A stretch of 64,000 bases of DNA from Portunus trituberculatus (GCF_017591435.1 NC_059289.1:20355610-20419609); one strand, 5' to 3'. Counted from the first letter of the stretch, positions 21,860 through 34,395 are shown. A program made the numbers and translations. Notes: a model not told the origin generated them from the sequence alone.

Positions 21860-24671
21860 GCGGAATGTAATGTATTCCAACATAAATGGAGTGATATCGG
21901 GATTTTAGAACTCAACGATTACTTGAGGGACAAGAACCCAGATATTGTGGGTCTTACTGAAACAAAACTGAGAGAGGAGAAGACCTGATGATGGTTGGAG
22001 AAGGAAATATAATGTTTGGAAAAGAAATAGAGTAGGTAAGATGGGAGGAGGAGTGATGTTGCTGGTTAAAAAGATATAAAGGTGGATCAAGTGAAAGAAG
22101 GTATGGGAAAGGCAGAAGTGCTAAAGATCAGAGCAGAAACTAATGAAGGAAAAAGAGGCACTACATAGTGGTGTACGTACCACCTAAGACAAATGCATGG
22201 TCAGTACAGGAATATGAAGAAATGATAAGTGATACAGGAACATGTCTGGAAGAAATGTTGGGTGGCTGTGAACGAACTATAATGATGGGAGATTTTAATT
22301 GTAAAGAGGTGTGTTGGGAGGACTGGTCAATGGAAGGATCAGAGACAACATGGGAAATACACTATTGACACTGGCAATGGAAAATGTGTTAACTCAGTGG
22401 GTCAAAGAAGATACTAGGTTTGGAGGAGAGGGAGCATCGTCAAGACTGGACTTGGTCTTTAGTACAGAGCCAATGGTCATTGAGGAGATGAGGGTGGAGT
22501 GCCCTTTAGCAAAGAGTGATCATGCAGTTTTGGAGTTCAAGGTGATAGACGAAGAGAAATCTAGAAGAAATGAAGAATATAAAGTGGGAAGATGGAATTA
22601 TGCCAAGACAGATTTTGGAAACCTAAAGAAATTCTTTCAAGAGACAAATTGGATGAAATTCAAGAGTGCTAAGGAGCAAATGAAAAGTGGAAGGAATTTA
22701 TAAAATATACAAAGAAGGTGAGAAAAATTTGTACCAATAAGACAACATAGAGAAGTTGGAAAGCAGGACTGGTTTAACGATAGATGTGAAAAGGCTAGAA
22801 CAAGAAAAGAGGATGCATGGAAGAGGTGGAGAAGGAAAAGACGGATTAAGCAGTGGGAAAGTTACAAAAGAGCAAGAAATGAATATGTGTTGATTAGAAG
22901 AGAAGAAAGAAAGAAACAAGAAAAGGATATAATTGATAAATGTAAAGACCAACCAAGGCTTTTTACAGACATGTGAACAACAACATCAAAAATAGAGAAA
23001 GTATTGAAAGTTTAGAAGTAAATGGAGTATGCAGTGAAGATCCCAGGAAATGGCAGAGGCTATGAATGGATGCTTTCGGAAGGTATTCACAAAGGAGACT
23101 GCTTTTGACAAACCACTGGTAATGGAACAGAAAGGGATTATGAAGGAGTTTCAAGTAACTGTGGAGGAGATCAAGAACATGATGGGGAGTTTAGAAGTGA
23201 GAAAAGCTGTGGGACCTGATGGGGTATCAGGATGGATTTTAAGAGAATGCAGGAGCAACTGGCAGAAAAAGTTTGTGAAGTAATTGATGCCTCATTAAGG
23301 GAAGGTGTAGTGCCCCAAGACTGGAAAAGAGCTAACATTGTCCCAATCTATAAATCAGGTAACAAGAGAGACCCATTGAACTATAGACCAGTGTCACTTA
23401 CAAGTGTGATAGCTAAGATGTGTGAGAGGGTGGTGAAGAATAGATGGACAGACTTCTTGGAGAAAAATGACATACTTTGTGAGTGTCAATTTGGTTTTAG
23501 AAAAGGGCGTTCATGCACGACAAACCTGATATGTTACTATTCGAGGGTGATAGATGTAATACAGGAAAGAGATGGTTGGGCTGATGGAATATATCTGGAT
23601 TTAAAAAAGGCCTTTGATAAGGTACCACACGGAGACTGATCTGGAAACTTGAAATGGTAGGAGGAGTGCATGGCAGTTTACTAAAATGGATGGAAGACTT
23701 TTGGTAGGAAGAGAAATGAGAACAATAATTAAGGACAGACCATCAGAATGGGGATTGGTGGAGAGTGGAGTTCCACAGGGATCAGTGTTGGCACCAGTAA
23801 TGTTCGCGGTCTACATAAATGACATGGTGGATGGGGTGTCCAGTTATGTGAGCCTATTTGCAGACGATGCAAAATTGTTAAGGAAAGTGAGATGTGACAA
23901 AGATTGCGAACTACTCCAGGAAGACTTGGACAGAATATGGAAATGGAGCTGTACATGGCAAATGGAGTTCAACACGACAAAATGCAAGAAAATAGAGTTT
24001 GGCAAGAGTGAAAGAAGAATCAGGAGTATGTACAAGATAGGAAATGAAGACATAAAAACCAGTCATGAAGAAAAAGACCTTGGGGTGACAATTACCAATG
24101 ACCTATCGCCAGAGAGACATATAAACAAAATAATTGGAGAAGTATTGTACTTATTGAGGAACATAAGAGTGGCGTTTGTATATTTAGATGAAGAAATGAT
24201 GAAGAAAATAATTACTGCAATGATAAGACCGAGGCTTGAATATGCAACAATACAGTGGGCTCCGAACTTAAAGAAACACATAAGGAAACTAGAGAAAGTA
24301 CAGAGGGCTGCAACGAAAATGGTGCCTGACTTAAGAGATTTGACTTATGAAGACAGACTGAAAAGAATGCAACTTCCGACCCTGGAAAACAGAAGAGAAA
24401 GGGAGACCTGATAGCAATATACAGAGTGATGATTGGCATGGAAAAATGGATAGGGAAGATCTGTGTATGTGGAATGAAAGAATGTCGAGAGGGCATGGGA
24501 AAAACTAAAATGGCCACTTATAGGAGAGATGTGAAAAAATATAGCTTCCCTCATAGAAGGGTGGAAGCATGGAATAGTTTAGACGTGGAAGTAGTCAACG
24601 CAAGGAATATTCATGATTTTAAGAAAAAGCTGGACATTAATAGATATGGAGACGGGACAACACGAGCATAG
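21860..24671 (+). pseudogene. LINE-B ORF2: endonuclease plus reverse transcriptase, frameshifted
   Basis: The endonuclease is in pieces: NVMYSNINGVISG-like start near 21866, PDIVGLTETKLRE, GGGVMLLVKK, MGDFNCKEVCWEDW (22285-22325), SRLDLVFSTEP and PLAKSDHAVLEF. The RT reads VGPDGVSGWILREC, NYRPVSLTSVIAK, FGFRKGRSCTTNLI, DLKKAFDKVPH, GVPQGSVLAPVMF and FADDAKLL at about 23860-23885, so the catalytic Asp pair is intact. The region 23686-24411 is one open frame of 241 codons. The C-terminal part is frameshifted near 24410 and ends at the stop 24669-24671. Confidence 0.86.
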
Positions 24672-24717
24672 CTCTTTTCCCGTATGTTACAATTAGGTAA
24701 ATACAATTAGGTAAATA

Positions 24718-24944
24718 CACACACACACACACACCTGCATGCCTCAACCTGTTCCGTTTGATCTCTCTCTCTCAGAAGAGTTACCTTCTACCATTTTATC
24801 ATAATCGAAGATAATGAAAAAATGAACATGAAAGAATGGTAATATTTTATTCACTTTGCTGAACAAATTTAGCGTATGTTTCAACTTCTCCTTCAAGGAG
24901 ACTGTCAGGGGAACCATGAGGAAGATAGTCATCAAGTGAGAACA
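24718..24944. other. Short spacer with (CA)n and a CT-rich patch
   Basis: A (CA)n run of about 18 bases closes the LINE-B tail. CTGCATGCC and TCTCTCTCTC follow, then AT-rich unassigned sequence up to the truncated end of LINE-E copy 2. Confidence 0.5.
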
Positions 24945-24962
24945 AAGGGTGTTCCTTCGCTC

Positions 24963-26479
24963 TTATCTGGGTGCTTTCGACACGGTGGGTCGCTGTGGTT
25001 GCCAAGTGTCGCCCTCAGAATGGGAGAATAGCTTAGTTACCCCTAAATATACAGAGCTAGTGGCAACACTATGGGTGGAAAAAGAAGCCAGATACTTCCA
25101 CTCGCCATCTGACTCGATAAACCGTGCGTGGAGCTTAAACATGAGGTGCAAAAATTCTTGATTACGGGAACAATCGCCGTTGCTACAGATGCACTGATGC
25201 AATCGTTCATATACGATCGCCGGAATATAAGGGTTAATAAGCTCCAGGGAACAGAGTTGGGTGGCACTAAACTGTATTAAAACAGGGGCAGCATAATTAA
25301 TGAGGGATTGTGCGATAGATATATATAACATTCTTAGGACTGGAATGCCAGCCCCTAGGCCCTTGTTTGCTAGCAGCTGAAGTGATGCTAGCCATGGCAG
25401 ACAGAGGTCTCGAACACTGGATGGCTTAGAGAGACTTCCTGAAGCTCATCTGAACACCCAGTTACTTGTGTATATGAACTCTAGGGATGGGAGCATTATT
25501 TACAGTGGGTGCTTGGAATTTTGCTTGGAATTTTGCTTTACATTCATTAATAAATAGTCCCATTTCGACACACAACGCTGCCAGTTGTGACAAAGCTAAC
25601 CGGAGAATCCTGGGTGTGAGGCATTGGAGAAGTATGTCATCAGCATACATGAGGACCTGGGTGCCCTGCGGAAAGGAACAGCATGCAATTTTGCCCATTA
25701 AAACATTGAAAACCATTGGACTAAGGACTCCACCCTGTGGTGTTCCAAGCTTCCTCATAGAAGACTGCACCATGAAACCAAACCTGTGCTGTACAAGTAG
25801 TCCCTGATCCATCCTAATAATCTATCTTTGACACCTCTGAGAATGAGTTCCTCTAAAATAACATCTTTGTTGGCCCTGTCAAAGGCACCCTTGAGATCAA
25901 TGAAAGCTCTGCAGGTTGCATCCTTATTTATAAGGCACTCAATAAAACAATGACTTGTAGAGTGACCTTTTAGGAAGCCATGTACATTGCCAGAGAGTAC
26001 ATGGCCCACCTTATATAAACCTGTTCGATATTACCCATTCCATCATCTTACATAGATAGCTGGTGAGAGAAATAGGGCGAAAGGTGCCATCATCTTTGGG
26101 GATTGGGATGATAATGGCCATTTTCCAGGAGTGGGGAAGATTGCCTGCAGTGAGAGGCATGTTAAATAAGTCCAAGATAGGGTTGTTTACCTTTACTCCA
26201 GGATGGCATTGAGGATATCATAGGTGATGCCATCCTTGCCAGGAGCTGTTGACTTGCCCAATTTGACTGCCGAGAGAAATTTGTCATGTATGATAGGCAC
26301 ACAGGTGTCATCCAGCAGAGAAGCACTGTGGTGAATCAATTCCATCCTTTGTGATCTTTGCTCATTGAGTGCCTCCTGGTGTTCCACAGAAAGGCCAGAG
26401 AAGGATGAGGCTTCCTTCCACTGCAGGATGAGTTTTGTGCCCTGCCTGCAGGATCAGGGTCACACACCCACATGTTCCC
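24963..26479 (-). pseudogene. LINE-E reverse transcriptase, frameshifted
   Basis: Minus-strand motifs in order: SAVKLGKSTAPGKDGITYDI (26280-26215), GFLKGHSTSHC, FIDLKGAFDRANKDVILEEL (motif A Asp), KLGTPQGGVLSPMVFNVLM and VLMYADDILLQ near 25630 with the catalytic YADD intact. Then ISIAQSLINYAAPVL begins the C-terminal region at about 25325. TPQGGVLSP with YADD differs from the VPQGSVLAP/FADD of the A-D LINEs, so this is another clade. Frame changes near 26190, 25800 and 25460-25330 break the gene. Confidence 0.85.
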
Positions 26480-26496
26480 AGGAAAAGTAAGGAAAA

Positions 26497-27545
26497 ATGG
26501 ATAGACCGGTAAGGAATAAATTACCAAATTCAAAATATGTTGATGAGGGCCAGGGAGCAAAGCCAAAAGTGGCCAGTCAAAGCATGAGTCCAGCTTCAAC
26601 AGGGGCAACATTGCAAGGTAGATTGGTGATGTTGGAGAAGAGATTTGAGGAGTTAGTGAAGGAATTAAAAGTTCAGAGGAGTGAGGAGGAGCAGGATAGA
26701 GAATTCCGCAAGGCTTTGAAGGAAAGAGTTAAGAGACTGGAGGAAAATGAAAAACGATTGGTGGATGAGAATGCGCATTTAAAGGTGGAGGTTGAAAAAT
26801 ACAAGAGACGGTTGGAGGAGAAAATGGATAGAGTAGTAAAGGAGAAAGATGACTTTAAGGAAATGATTAGTGAGCAGAATGAAAGGCTTGAAAGGGAATG
26901 GGAACTGAAGAAAACACAATGGACTGAGTCGAGGGAAGCAGAGATGGTTGGATTACAAGAAATAATTAAAGATCAGTTGAAGGAAGACAAAAAAGAAAGG
27001 TCCAAGGAACTGGTTAATGTAATGAAGAATAAGGAAACATTGATAAGGGAAATAGCAGAAAAGAAGAAGAGTGTGTTAATATTTGGGGTGAAAGGACAAA
27101 ATATAACATATAAGCCGAAGAGAATTAAGGAAGAATTGAAAACGGTAAGAGATCTGTTAAAAAATCTAAATGATGATGAAAAAAGACCTACAAGAAGAAG
27201 TGGAAGAAATCCATAGACTGGGTCCATATAAGGAGGGAGTGAACAGACCGATTAAAGTAGTACTGAAGTCACAACAATCTGGAGGATGTCCTATATAGAA
27301 CATCAAAGTTAAGAGAGATAGAAGGTTGTAAAGAGGTGTTTGTGAGAAAGAATAGAAATGAGGAAGAGAGGAGAAGATATAACGAATTGGTGGAAGAGGC
27401 GAGAAGGAAAAATGATGAGCGGTCTGAGGAGGAAAGAGAAAGTTTTTGGAGAGTTATAGGAGAGAGAGTCAGAAAGTGGTATGTGGAAAGAAGGAATACG
27501 GAGGAACCCCTAGAGGAGCAGTGGGTGGACCGTAATGTATACTAA
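26497..27545 (+). pseudogene. LINE-D ORF1, frameshifted
   Basis: The start MDRPVRNKLPNSKYVDEG is at 26497. Residues about 40-190 are a strong charged coiled-coil candidate (ERVKRLEENEKRLVDENAHL). KKKSVLIFGVKGQ begins the RRM-like region. A shift near 27180 follows LLKNLNDDE; the other frame continues DLQEEVEEIHRLGPYKEG. A further shift near 27280 leads to VRKNRNEEERRRYNELVEEA and FWRVIGERVRKWYVERR. Order and motifs match LINE-A ORF1. Confidence 0.82.
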
Positions 27546-29703
27546 TATAGATGGGATACTGTCAAGTAGATTGGAATTGCAAGACTATATGACAGTGGAG
27601 AAGCCTGATATAGTGTGTTTGACTGAGACAAAATTGCATGAAAAAACAAAGATAAATTTGGATAATAAATATAATATATGGTGAAAGGATAGGGAGAGTA
27701 AAGGTGGAGGAGGAGTTATGATTATGACGAAGAAATAAATAAATGTGGATAAGGTTTGGTATGGGAAGAACAACGCAGAAGTGATAAGCATAAGGATAAA
27801 AAGTGATGGAAAAGAATTAATAATCATGGTGACCTATGTACCTCCTAAAACAAATTCTTGGACATTAAGGAATACGACAATATGATCAAGGATACTTTAC
27901 AGAGTTTGGAAAGTGTATTATCTGGAAAAAGAAAGGTGATACTAGTAGGAGATTTTAATTGTAAGGAGGTGGATTGGGAAAATCTAGTAAGTGGTGTTGG
28001 AGAAGAAGCATGTGGAGAGAGATTTCTTAATCTAATGATGGAAAATATGATGGAACAGAGGGTGAAGGAAAATACTAGATATAGAGGAGATGATGAACCG
28101 GCTAGACTGGATTTGGTGTTAACAAGAGAAGTGTACCTATGTGGAGATATACAATACAAATGTCCTTTGGGAAAGAGTGATCATGTGGTTATGGAAATGC
28201 AGATAGCAACAACACAGCGAAGGAAGGACGAGACATACAGGAGTGGTAGATTGAATTATAGAAAGATGGACACAGAAAGTTTGAAAAATTATTTCAGAAA
28301 ATTAGATTGGGAGGAGATGTTACAAATCAGAGAAGTGCAAAAGAAATATGAGATTTTATGAAATATTATAAAGAAGGAGTTATGAAATTTGTACCAAAGT
28401 ATAAACCAAGAGAGGAAGGAAGAAAGGATTGGTTTAATGCAACTTGTGTTAAGGCTAAGGAAAAGAGAGATGTGGCTTGGAAAAGATGGAAAAGAGCAGG
28501 AATATACTAAATAAGGAGAATTATAGAGTGGCAAGAAATGAGTATGTGAGGGTAAGGAGGAGGAAGAAAGAAAATTTGAAAAAGATATTGTAGACAAGAG
28601 TAAGGAACATCCAAAATTATTTTACAGGTTCATAAATGGTAAACTTAAAAAGAGAGAGTCCATTGAAAGATTAAAAGGAGAGCAAGGGATAGTAGATGAC
28701 CCTAAGAATATAGCGGAATTGCTAAATAATAGGTTTCAGCAAGTATTTACTAAAGAAACAATGTTTGTAAAGCCACAGAATGTACAAGGAAATGTGCACA
28801 TGGAGGACATTAAGATACCTAAAAGGAGTTATATAAAATGTTGGAGGAACTTAAAGATGATAAAGCGATGGGACCAGATGAAGTTTCAGGAAAATTATTG
28901 AAGGAGTGTAGAGAAGAATTGATTGATCCATTATATGATATTATAAGGTGCTCATTAGAAACAGGGAAGTACCAGTAGAGTGGAAGAGAGCTGAAGTGGT
29001 GCCCATTTATAAGGGAGGCAGTAAGGAAGAGCCTCATAACTATAGACCTGTGTCTCTAACAAGTGTGGTCGGTAAGATTTGTGAGAGGGTGATAAAGAAA
29101 TATTGGATACGGTTCCTGGAGGATCATAAGTTATTATCGGATCATCAATTTGGCTTCAGGAAAGGGAGGTCATGTGTAACAAATCTACTGAGCTTTTATT
29201 CAAGAGTGGTTGACAAAATACAAGAGAGAGAGGGATGGATGGACCGTGTATATTTGGATTTAAAGAAAGCTTTTGACAAGGTACCTCACGAGAGACTGTT
29301 ATGGAAAGTAGAGATTTATGGAGGACTGAAAGGAAAAGTGTTAAAGTGGATGGAAAACTACTTGAGATGGAGGGAGATGAGAACGGTAATAAGGGATGCA
29401 AAGTCGGACTGGTTGGTGGTGGAGAGTGGAGTCCCACAAGGCTCAGTGCTGGCACCAATACTTTTCCTGGTATATATTAATGACATGCCAGAGGGAGTAA
29501 ACAGTTATATTACTACAAGATTGCATAGTAAAAAGATAGCCAAGGGAATATGCTTGAAGGATGTGAAAAAATATAGTTTCCCACAAAGATGTGTGGAGGT
29601 GTGGAATGGCTTGAGTGAGGAGGTGGTGTCAGCAAGGAGTGTGCATAGTTTTAAAGGAAAGTTGGATGTGTGTAGATATGGAGACGGGGCCACACGAGTA
29701 TGA
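27530..29703 (+). pseudogene. LINE-D ORF2 lacking the RT catalytic motif
   Basis: The endonuclease begins near 27537 (YTNIDGILSSRLELQDY). It includes PDIVCLTETKLHE, VGDFNCKEVDWENLV, ARLDLVLTREV and PLGKSDHVVMEM. After several frame changes the RT runs intact from about 28948: VVPIYKGGSKEEPHNY, FGFRKGRSCVTNLL, DLKKAFDKVPH and GVPQGSVLAPILFLVYIND. At NSYI (about 29510) the frame jumps directly to TTRLHSKKIAKGICL, which belongs close to the C-terminus. The FADD motif and about 200 residues are therefore missing, yet the frame continues to the end at 29703. The enzyme would be dead. Confidence 0.87.
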
Positions 29704-29745
29704 TACCCAGGCCCTGTAAAATTACAACTAGGTGAATACACCTGT

Positions 29746-29990
29746 TGCCTGGACTTGCCCCAGATGCTGTTGATGTGGTGCCACACCTCCAGGAGAGACT
29801 GGTCCTGCACACCTGGTCCAGGAAGGAGACATAGTACTTCTTCCTTTCCTGCTGCCAGAGATCTGTGAGGTGTCGAGCCACGATAACTATGGCATCCCGT
29901 GACTCTGTGTCTGCTGGGTTGGCAGCGAGTGTCTGAAGATGAAGGGACTCCCCACAAAGTATTACAAACTGGTAAGTATCACCTAAATAT
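29746..29990 (-). pseudogene. LINE-E upstream segment (endonuclease-RT linker)
   Basis: The minus strand reads AIVIVARHLTDLWQQERKKY and, after one frame change, SLLEVWHHINSIWGKSRQ. It connects through the LINE-D insertion to WKEASSFSGLSVEHQEAL at about 26430-26370. This is the basic linker before the RT. No endonuclease domain is visible beyond 29990. Confidence 0.65.
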
Positions 29991-30064
29991 TCTTGTTAAT
30001 AATTTTTTTTAGTGTAACAGGAGAAAAAAGGTACCACGTCAATACCTATGGCGTCGACTGTATA

Positions 30065-31315
30065 CAGTAAAATCTTGATCTAACATGAGGGTTACATTCC
30101 TGGAGATGTTGAGTTATTCAAACAAAACTTTCCAATACAAAACAATGGTAATAGGGGGTGTTACATTCTTGTCCAATGGGAAAGTCTGCTTGCTTTAGGG
30201 ATGCATTTACTCAAACCTTAAAGAAAACTATTAATACATCACTAGGTCACAGAAACAACAAAAACACATACTCATTTTATTAGCTCTGATGGTATGCAAC
30301 ATGCTCTCCCTCAGTCCCATTGCATGAACAATCACCAAGGTTTTTTCTCTCCTAGCATAGTGATCTAACACTTCCAAATTCTTTTCAATGGTCACAGTCT
30401 TCTTGATTTCTTGGAATTACTTTCCTGTGAGGAGATTGAAGGACACTTGGATACCATAATATAGGACACTAAGTGAACAATCAGAGAAATGATCCACTCA
30501 CAGTGCTGTTTAGTTCCAGACTGAGGAGTGAGGTCTCATATACACATTTATGCTCATAAAACATTTCTATTAGCTTTTTACAAGCCTTATCACTAAAAAA
30601 TTATTGTTTTGCGATGCACAAAGTGAAATCTTGCATGGAACAAGGAAAGCAAATTAGGAGATGAGGAGGTTTTTGCCTGTTGTCGGCAATCATCGGCAGC
30701 GGTGCTTTCACCACAATATTTGTGTGTCTGCCCCTGCTATAATGGATATCAAATCTTTATAATAATATCCATTATAGCAGGCAATAGATGAGCGGACATG
30801 CAAATATTGTGGTGAAAGCAACACACAAGCTAAAAAGGGTCACAAGAAAAAAAAGCGGCCACCAGCAGACAAATGCCTCCTCATCTCCTGCCTTGCTTTT
30901 GGTGTTCCATGCAAGATTTCACTTTGTGCATTACAAAACAATCCTTTCTTGGTGGAAAGGCTTGTAAAAAACTAATAGAAATGTTGTTTTGTAAACATAA
31001 ATGTACATGAGACAGTAACACCTTGGGAGTTGGTTCTACCAACAACCTGCTTGTGACCTCATTACCATGGCAACAATACTTCCCCTTGTGTTTGTGGGCA
31101 CCATTTTGCAGCTGGAAAATGTCCTGCTCATTGTTAAGTTTCTTGGAGCATAGCCCAATGTGGTTCTCACCATAAGCAGCATGGGTGGTCGTGACGTCAA
31201 GTTGATTTAACCTGTGTTAAATTGAATAAATTGTGTTACTGAATTGTATCTCCTTAAATATTGTCACGTTAAATCAAAATTGTGTTATTCAAACTCGCAT
31301 TACTCGAGTTGACTG
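30065..31315. mobile_element. MITE-F: TA-flanked element with a palindromic core
   Basis: The left end CAGTAAAATCTTGATC follows TA (30063-30064) and the right end precedes TA (31316-31317); its complement reads CAGTCAACTCGAGTAATG. The outermost bases match weakly, but subterminal TTGAGTTATTCAAAC and GTTATTCAAACTCG are in inverted order, supporting one element. No transposase is encoded. Its interior is shared with MITE-D at 35-36.3 kb. Confidence 0.6.
30543..31003. repeat. Imperfect palindrome, arms about 210 bp
   Basis: The arms are inverted copies around TGCTATAATGGATAT (30735) and ATATCCATTATAGCA (30765), leaving a spacer of about 15 bases. Outer paired segments include AAAGTGAAATCTTGCATGGA and its complement near 30910-30929. 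It is homologous to the larger palindrome at 35271-35964. Confidence 0.85.
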
Positions 31316-31329
31316 TATATATGTACATA

Positions 31330-32151
31330 CAGTGAAGACTCAATACTCGAATGCCTTAATAGCTGAACTTTTCAATACTCAAACGTAAAAGTTCGATTTA
31401 ATACTTGAAAAAATACCTGGTAGTCGAATGTCCACAAATGTGATTGTAAACAAAGGCTCCCTGGTCTTCCCCCCCTCCATCAGTTGTCCTGCCTGAATCA
31501 TCAGAATAACATTCTCTTGCGTTCTGTCTGTATTTTTTTATTTACAAACTTACAATAACACCAAAGACTTATTAGTGGTGAAAATATCTGGTAATTGAAT
31601 GACCACATACATGGTTGTAAACAAAGCTCTGGCCTCTCCTTTCCTGCCATTGCCATTGTCCCATTCTGATACAGGTAATACAGAAATAAAAAACTGGTAT
31701 TCTGGTATACCGGATCCCTCGTCCCCACAGACATGAGAAAAATAACATTCTTTTCTCTTCTGTCTGTAATTTTTCATTTAGAAACTTGTAATGGCATCAA
31801 AGAGATTTATTAATGGTAAAAATAAGGAATGTAGTGAGAGTGCAAGTGTTGAGTGAGCCACAGCCCTAACAGGAATCACACCAGAATAAACATTACCAGA
31901 CATTTTTGTGGATAGTGACTCATCCTCCCTCCTCCCCACTCATCTCTCCTTCATCCATCACCAACCTTACAATAGGTACAAATAAAAATTCTGGAAAAAA
32001 AAGAAAAAAAAATTACATTGAAATTTTTGTAAACTTATAGTTTTGCTAAGATTAGAATGAATTACCTGACTTATAGGTATCGGCAGTGAAATTTTTTGAT
32101 ACTTGAACAGCCATTTGGAACAAATTTATTTCGTGTATTGAGTCTCCACTG
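31330..32151. mobile_element. MITE-A1: Tigger-type element with CAGTGRAGACTCAATAC termini
   Basis: The left end CAGTGAAGACTCAATACTCG follows TA. The right end is the complement of CAGTGGAGACTCAATAC and ends at 32151. The right flank is TG rather than TA, at the start of a (GT)n/(TA)n tract. Subterminal repeats of 'TTCGA-TATT' type occur on both sides. No protein is encoded. MITE-A2 at 39.7 kb is a second copy. Confidence 0.8.
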
Positions 32152-32163
32152 TGTGTGTGTATG

Positions 32164-32240
<77 letters not shown>
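32152..32240. repeat. (GT)n-(TA)n microsatellite
   Basis: A short GT run is followed by about 37 TA units, sitting exactly between MITE-A1 and MITE-C1. Confidence 0.95.
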
Positions 32241-33043
<803 letters not shown>

Positions 33044-33412
33044 CACAGGGAACCCCCGTTTAACGAAGGTTCACACAACGAAATTTCGCTACAAAGAAGG
33101 TTTTATTTTACTACCATCTGCTCGTTTAACAAACACCAAACTCGCTTTAACGAAGTTTTATCCAGGTAATTTTTTTCCAAATTTGAAAGCCCCACCGTAT
33201 CACGCAAGCGGACAGGCTTTTGAATACACCAGGAGCTGCTGGTACTAAGGCCTGCCTCAGGAAAAATCCTGGGACACCTGTAGAATAAAGATCAAGATCA
33301 AGATCAAGCCTCTCGTGGACAACACGCGCAACACTCACTCCCCAGTCAAAACATAACAGCGTCAGCAGCAATTTGTCTTCCCTAGCTCAACTTACCACCA
33401 AAACACCCTGCA

Positions 33413-33574
33413 ATGTGGCCTAGTGTTTGTAAGAAGACCAGGAAGTCTCTTACTCTCCAAGTGAAGCTGGATATTATTCAGACACGAGAGAGGCCAGAAA
33501 ACTATACCAGTGCTGGCCACCATCTTGACTCCATATTATACTGTCTCTATTTTCAAGTCAGCAGACTCTATTAA
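33413..33574 (+). pseudogene. Tigger-B1 transposase N-terminus (CENP-B-like helix-turn-helix)
   Basis: The frame reads MWPSVCKKTRKSLTLQVKLD, then IIQTRERPENY, the start of a CENP-B-type DNA-binding domain. It differs from the B2 copy (MSPSVAKKTRKSLTLKVKLD) by a few changes and indels. It ends at a TAA inside the TTAA site of the piggyBac-like insertion. No catalytic domain follows. Confidence 0.7.
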
Positions 33575-34395
33575 CCCGTAAACTGTGCCAGACATCTTAA
33601 GATGCTATTTGACCAACTGCGCCAGACCTCTTAAGATGACAGGTTTTCTGAGCTCCATTTCAAAAGTTCCCGCACAGCCACCGTAAAATCCAATGAACAT
33701 CATGTGGCAACATCATCCCTCTTTCGCTCCATATAGGCATTATTATCTCAGTCAGCCTTAGGCAGTCATGGAAGGCGGTAATTCATCATCGTCTTGCGAT
33801 GCTGGCCAGCCTCCTGGCTCCTACATTCATGGCCATGGGGGAGGCAGAAGATGTCGTAAAAAGAAGGAGATAGTAAAAAAAAAGCTTGCACTAGGCCCTG
33901 ATGATGTAGATTATTTAAAGCAATCAACTTCTGGTGCTGTGAGAAAGCCCAAGAGATGCCGTAAACACCCTCCTGCCTCTCAAGGTCACGAGCGCGTTGC
34001 CACTCCCTCGCTGCCCGGCAAAGCGCGTAATATGCCATTGACACCATCAAAATTTTTACCATTGATTGAAGATTCTGAGGAATCACTCTCATCACTTTCT
34101 GATGATCCACATTGGCAGAAAGAACAGGAAAACGACAGTGGAGGTATAGGAGAAGAATCAACAGATGAGCTGAGTGAGGGAGAGATGTCAGCTGATCAGG
34201 CACTTCCCAAACAACTTCAGCCAGCCATCACTGCCACACAATGTATTTTTTTTCATTTTTTGTTTCACTTTTCAGTGCTCTACTTGTCTCCTTTGAGTTT
34301 CATAAGATCAAAGATAGTTTTCAAGCAAGTTGATTTTTTGCCATTTTTTGCGCACCCTGCAGCTGTCCTGAAATCATAATTGCGCAGTTTAAGGG
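33575..34395 (+). mobile_element. PB1: piggyBac-like element with TTAA target duplication
   Basis: TTAA at 33571-33574 and 34396-34399 flank termini CCCGTAAACTGTGC and, at the right, the complement CCCTTAAACTGCGC. Tigger-B2 supplies the uninterrupted site (CCATTAAGATGGCTGG at about 36770-36785), so the insertion is proved by comparison. The left end has two copies of a block ending in TCTTAAGATG. The 821-bp body holds only the N-terminal part of a transposase-like frame. Confidence 0.88.
33768..34379 (+). CDS. PB1 truncated N-terminal transposase frame
   Basis: An ATG at 33768 opens a 203-codon frame. The first 160 residues are Ser- and acid-rich with a basic patch (GGGRRCRKKKEIVKKK) and segments such as IEDSEESLSSLSDDPHW and DELSEGEMS. 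Acidic low-complexity N-termini are usual in piggyBac-type transposases. The last 45 residues are hydrophobic and probably read from terminal non-coding DNA. No DDD catalytic domain is present, so the product, if made, has no known activity. The assignment depends on the flanking TTAA and termini rather than on homology. Confidence 0.5.
   Translation: MEGGNSSSSCDAGQPPGSYIHGHGGGRRCRKKKEIVKKKLALGPDDVDYLKQSTSGAVRKPKRCRKHPPASQGHERVATPSLPGKARNMPLTPSKFLPLIEDSEESLSSLSDDPHWQKEQENDSGGIGEESTDELSEGEMSADQALPKQLQPAITATQCIFFHFLFHFSVLYLSPLSFIRSKIVFKQVDFLPFFAHPAAVLKS

Larger units (their letters stand above)
20751..24717 (+). mobile_element. LINE-B, near full-length CR1/L2-like retrotransposon
   Basis: The element starts directly after (CA)n with a short 5' UTR (about 160 bases). 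It holds ORF1 and ORF2 and ends with TAGCTCTTTTCCCGTATG and two CAATTAGGTAAATA units, then (CA)n. The proteins are related to but distinct from LINE-A. The shared layout and tail place A, B, C and D in one clade. Confidence 0.87.
26480..29745 (+). mobile_element. LINE-D inserted into LINE-E
   Basis: The element has ORF1 and ORF2 like LINE-A and ends GGCCCTGTAAAATTAC, then AACTAGGTGAATACAC. It lies in plus orientation inside minus-strand LINE-E, whose coding sequence continues on both sides. The RT active-site region is deleted. Confidence 0.83.
24945..29990 (-). mobile_element. LINE-E copy 2, interrupted by LINE-D
   Basis: The minus-strand element is present in two blocks, 29990-29746 (upstream linker) and 26479-24945 (RT palm and thumb), with LINE-D inserted between them. 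It complements LINE-E copy 1, which holds the thumb, RNase H and 3' end. No RNase H is present here, so the copy is truncated at 24945. Confidence 0.72.

Noticed and set aside
32152..32240. (GT)n-(TA)n tract as telomeric repeat
   Set aside because: The arthropod telomere repeat is usually TTAGG; this is a plain dinucleotide tract between two MITEs.
33768..34379. 203-codon frame as a host nuclear protein gene
   Set aside because: It lies wholly inside the TTAA-flanked PB1 element and its end runs through terminal non-coding DNA, so it is element-derived.
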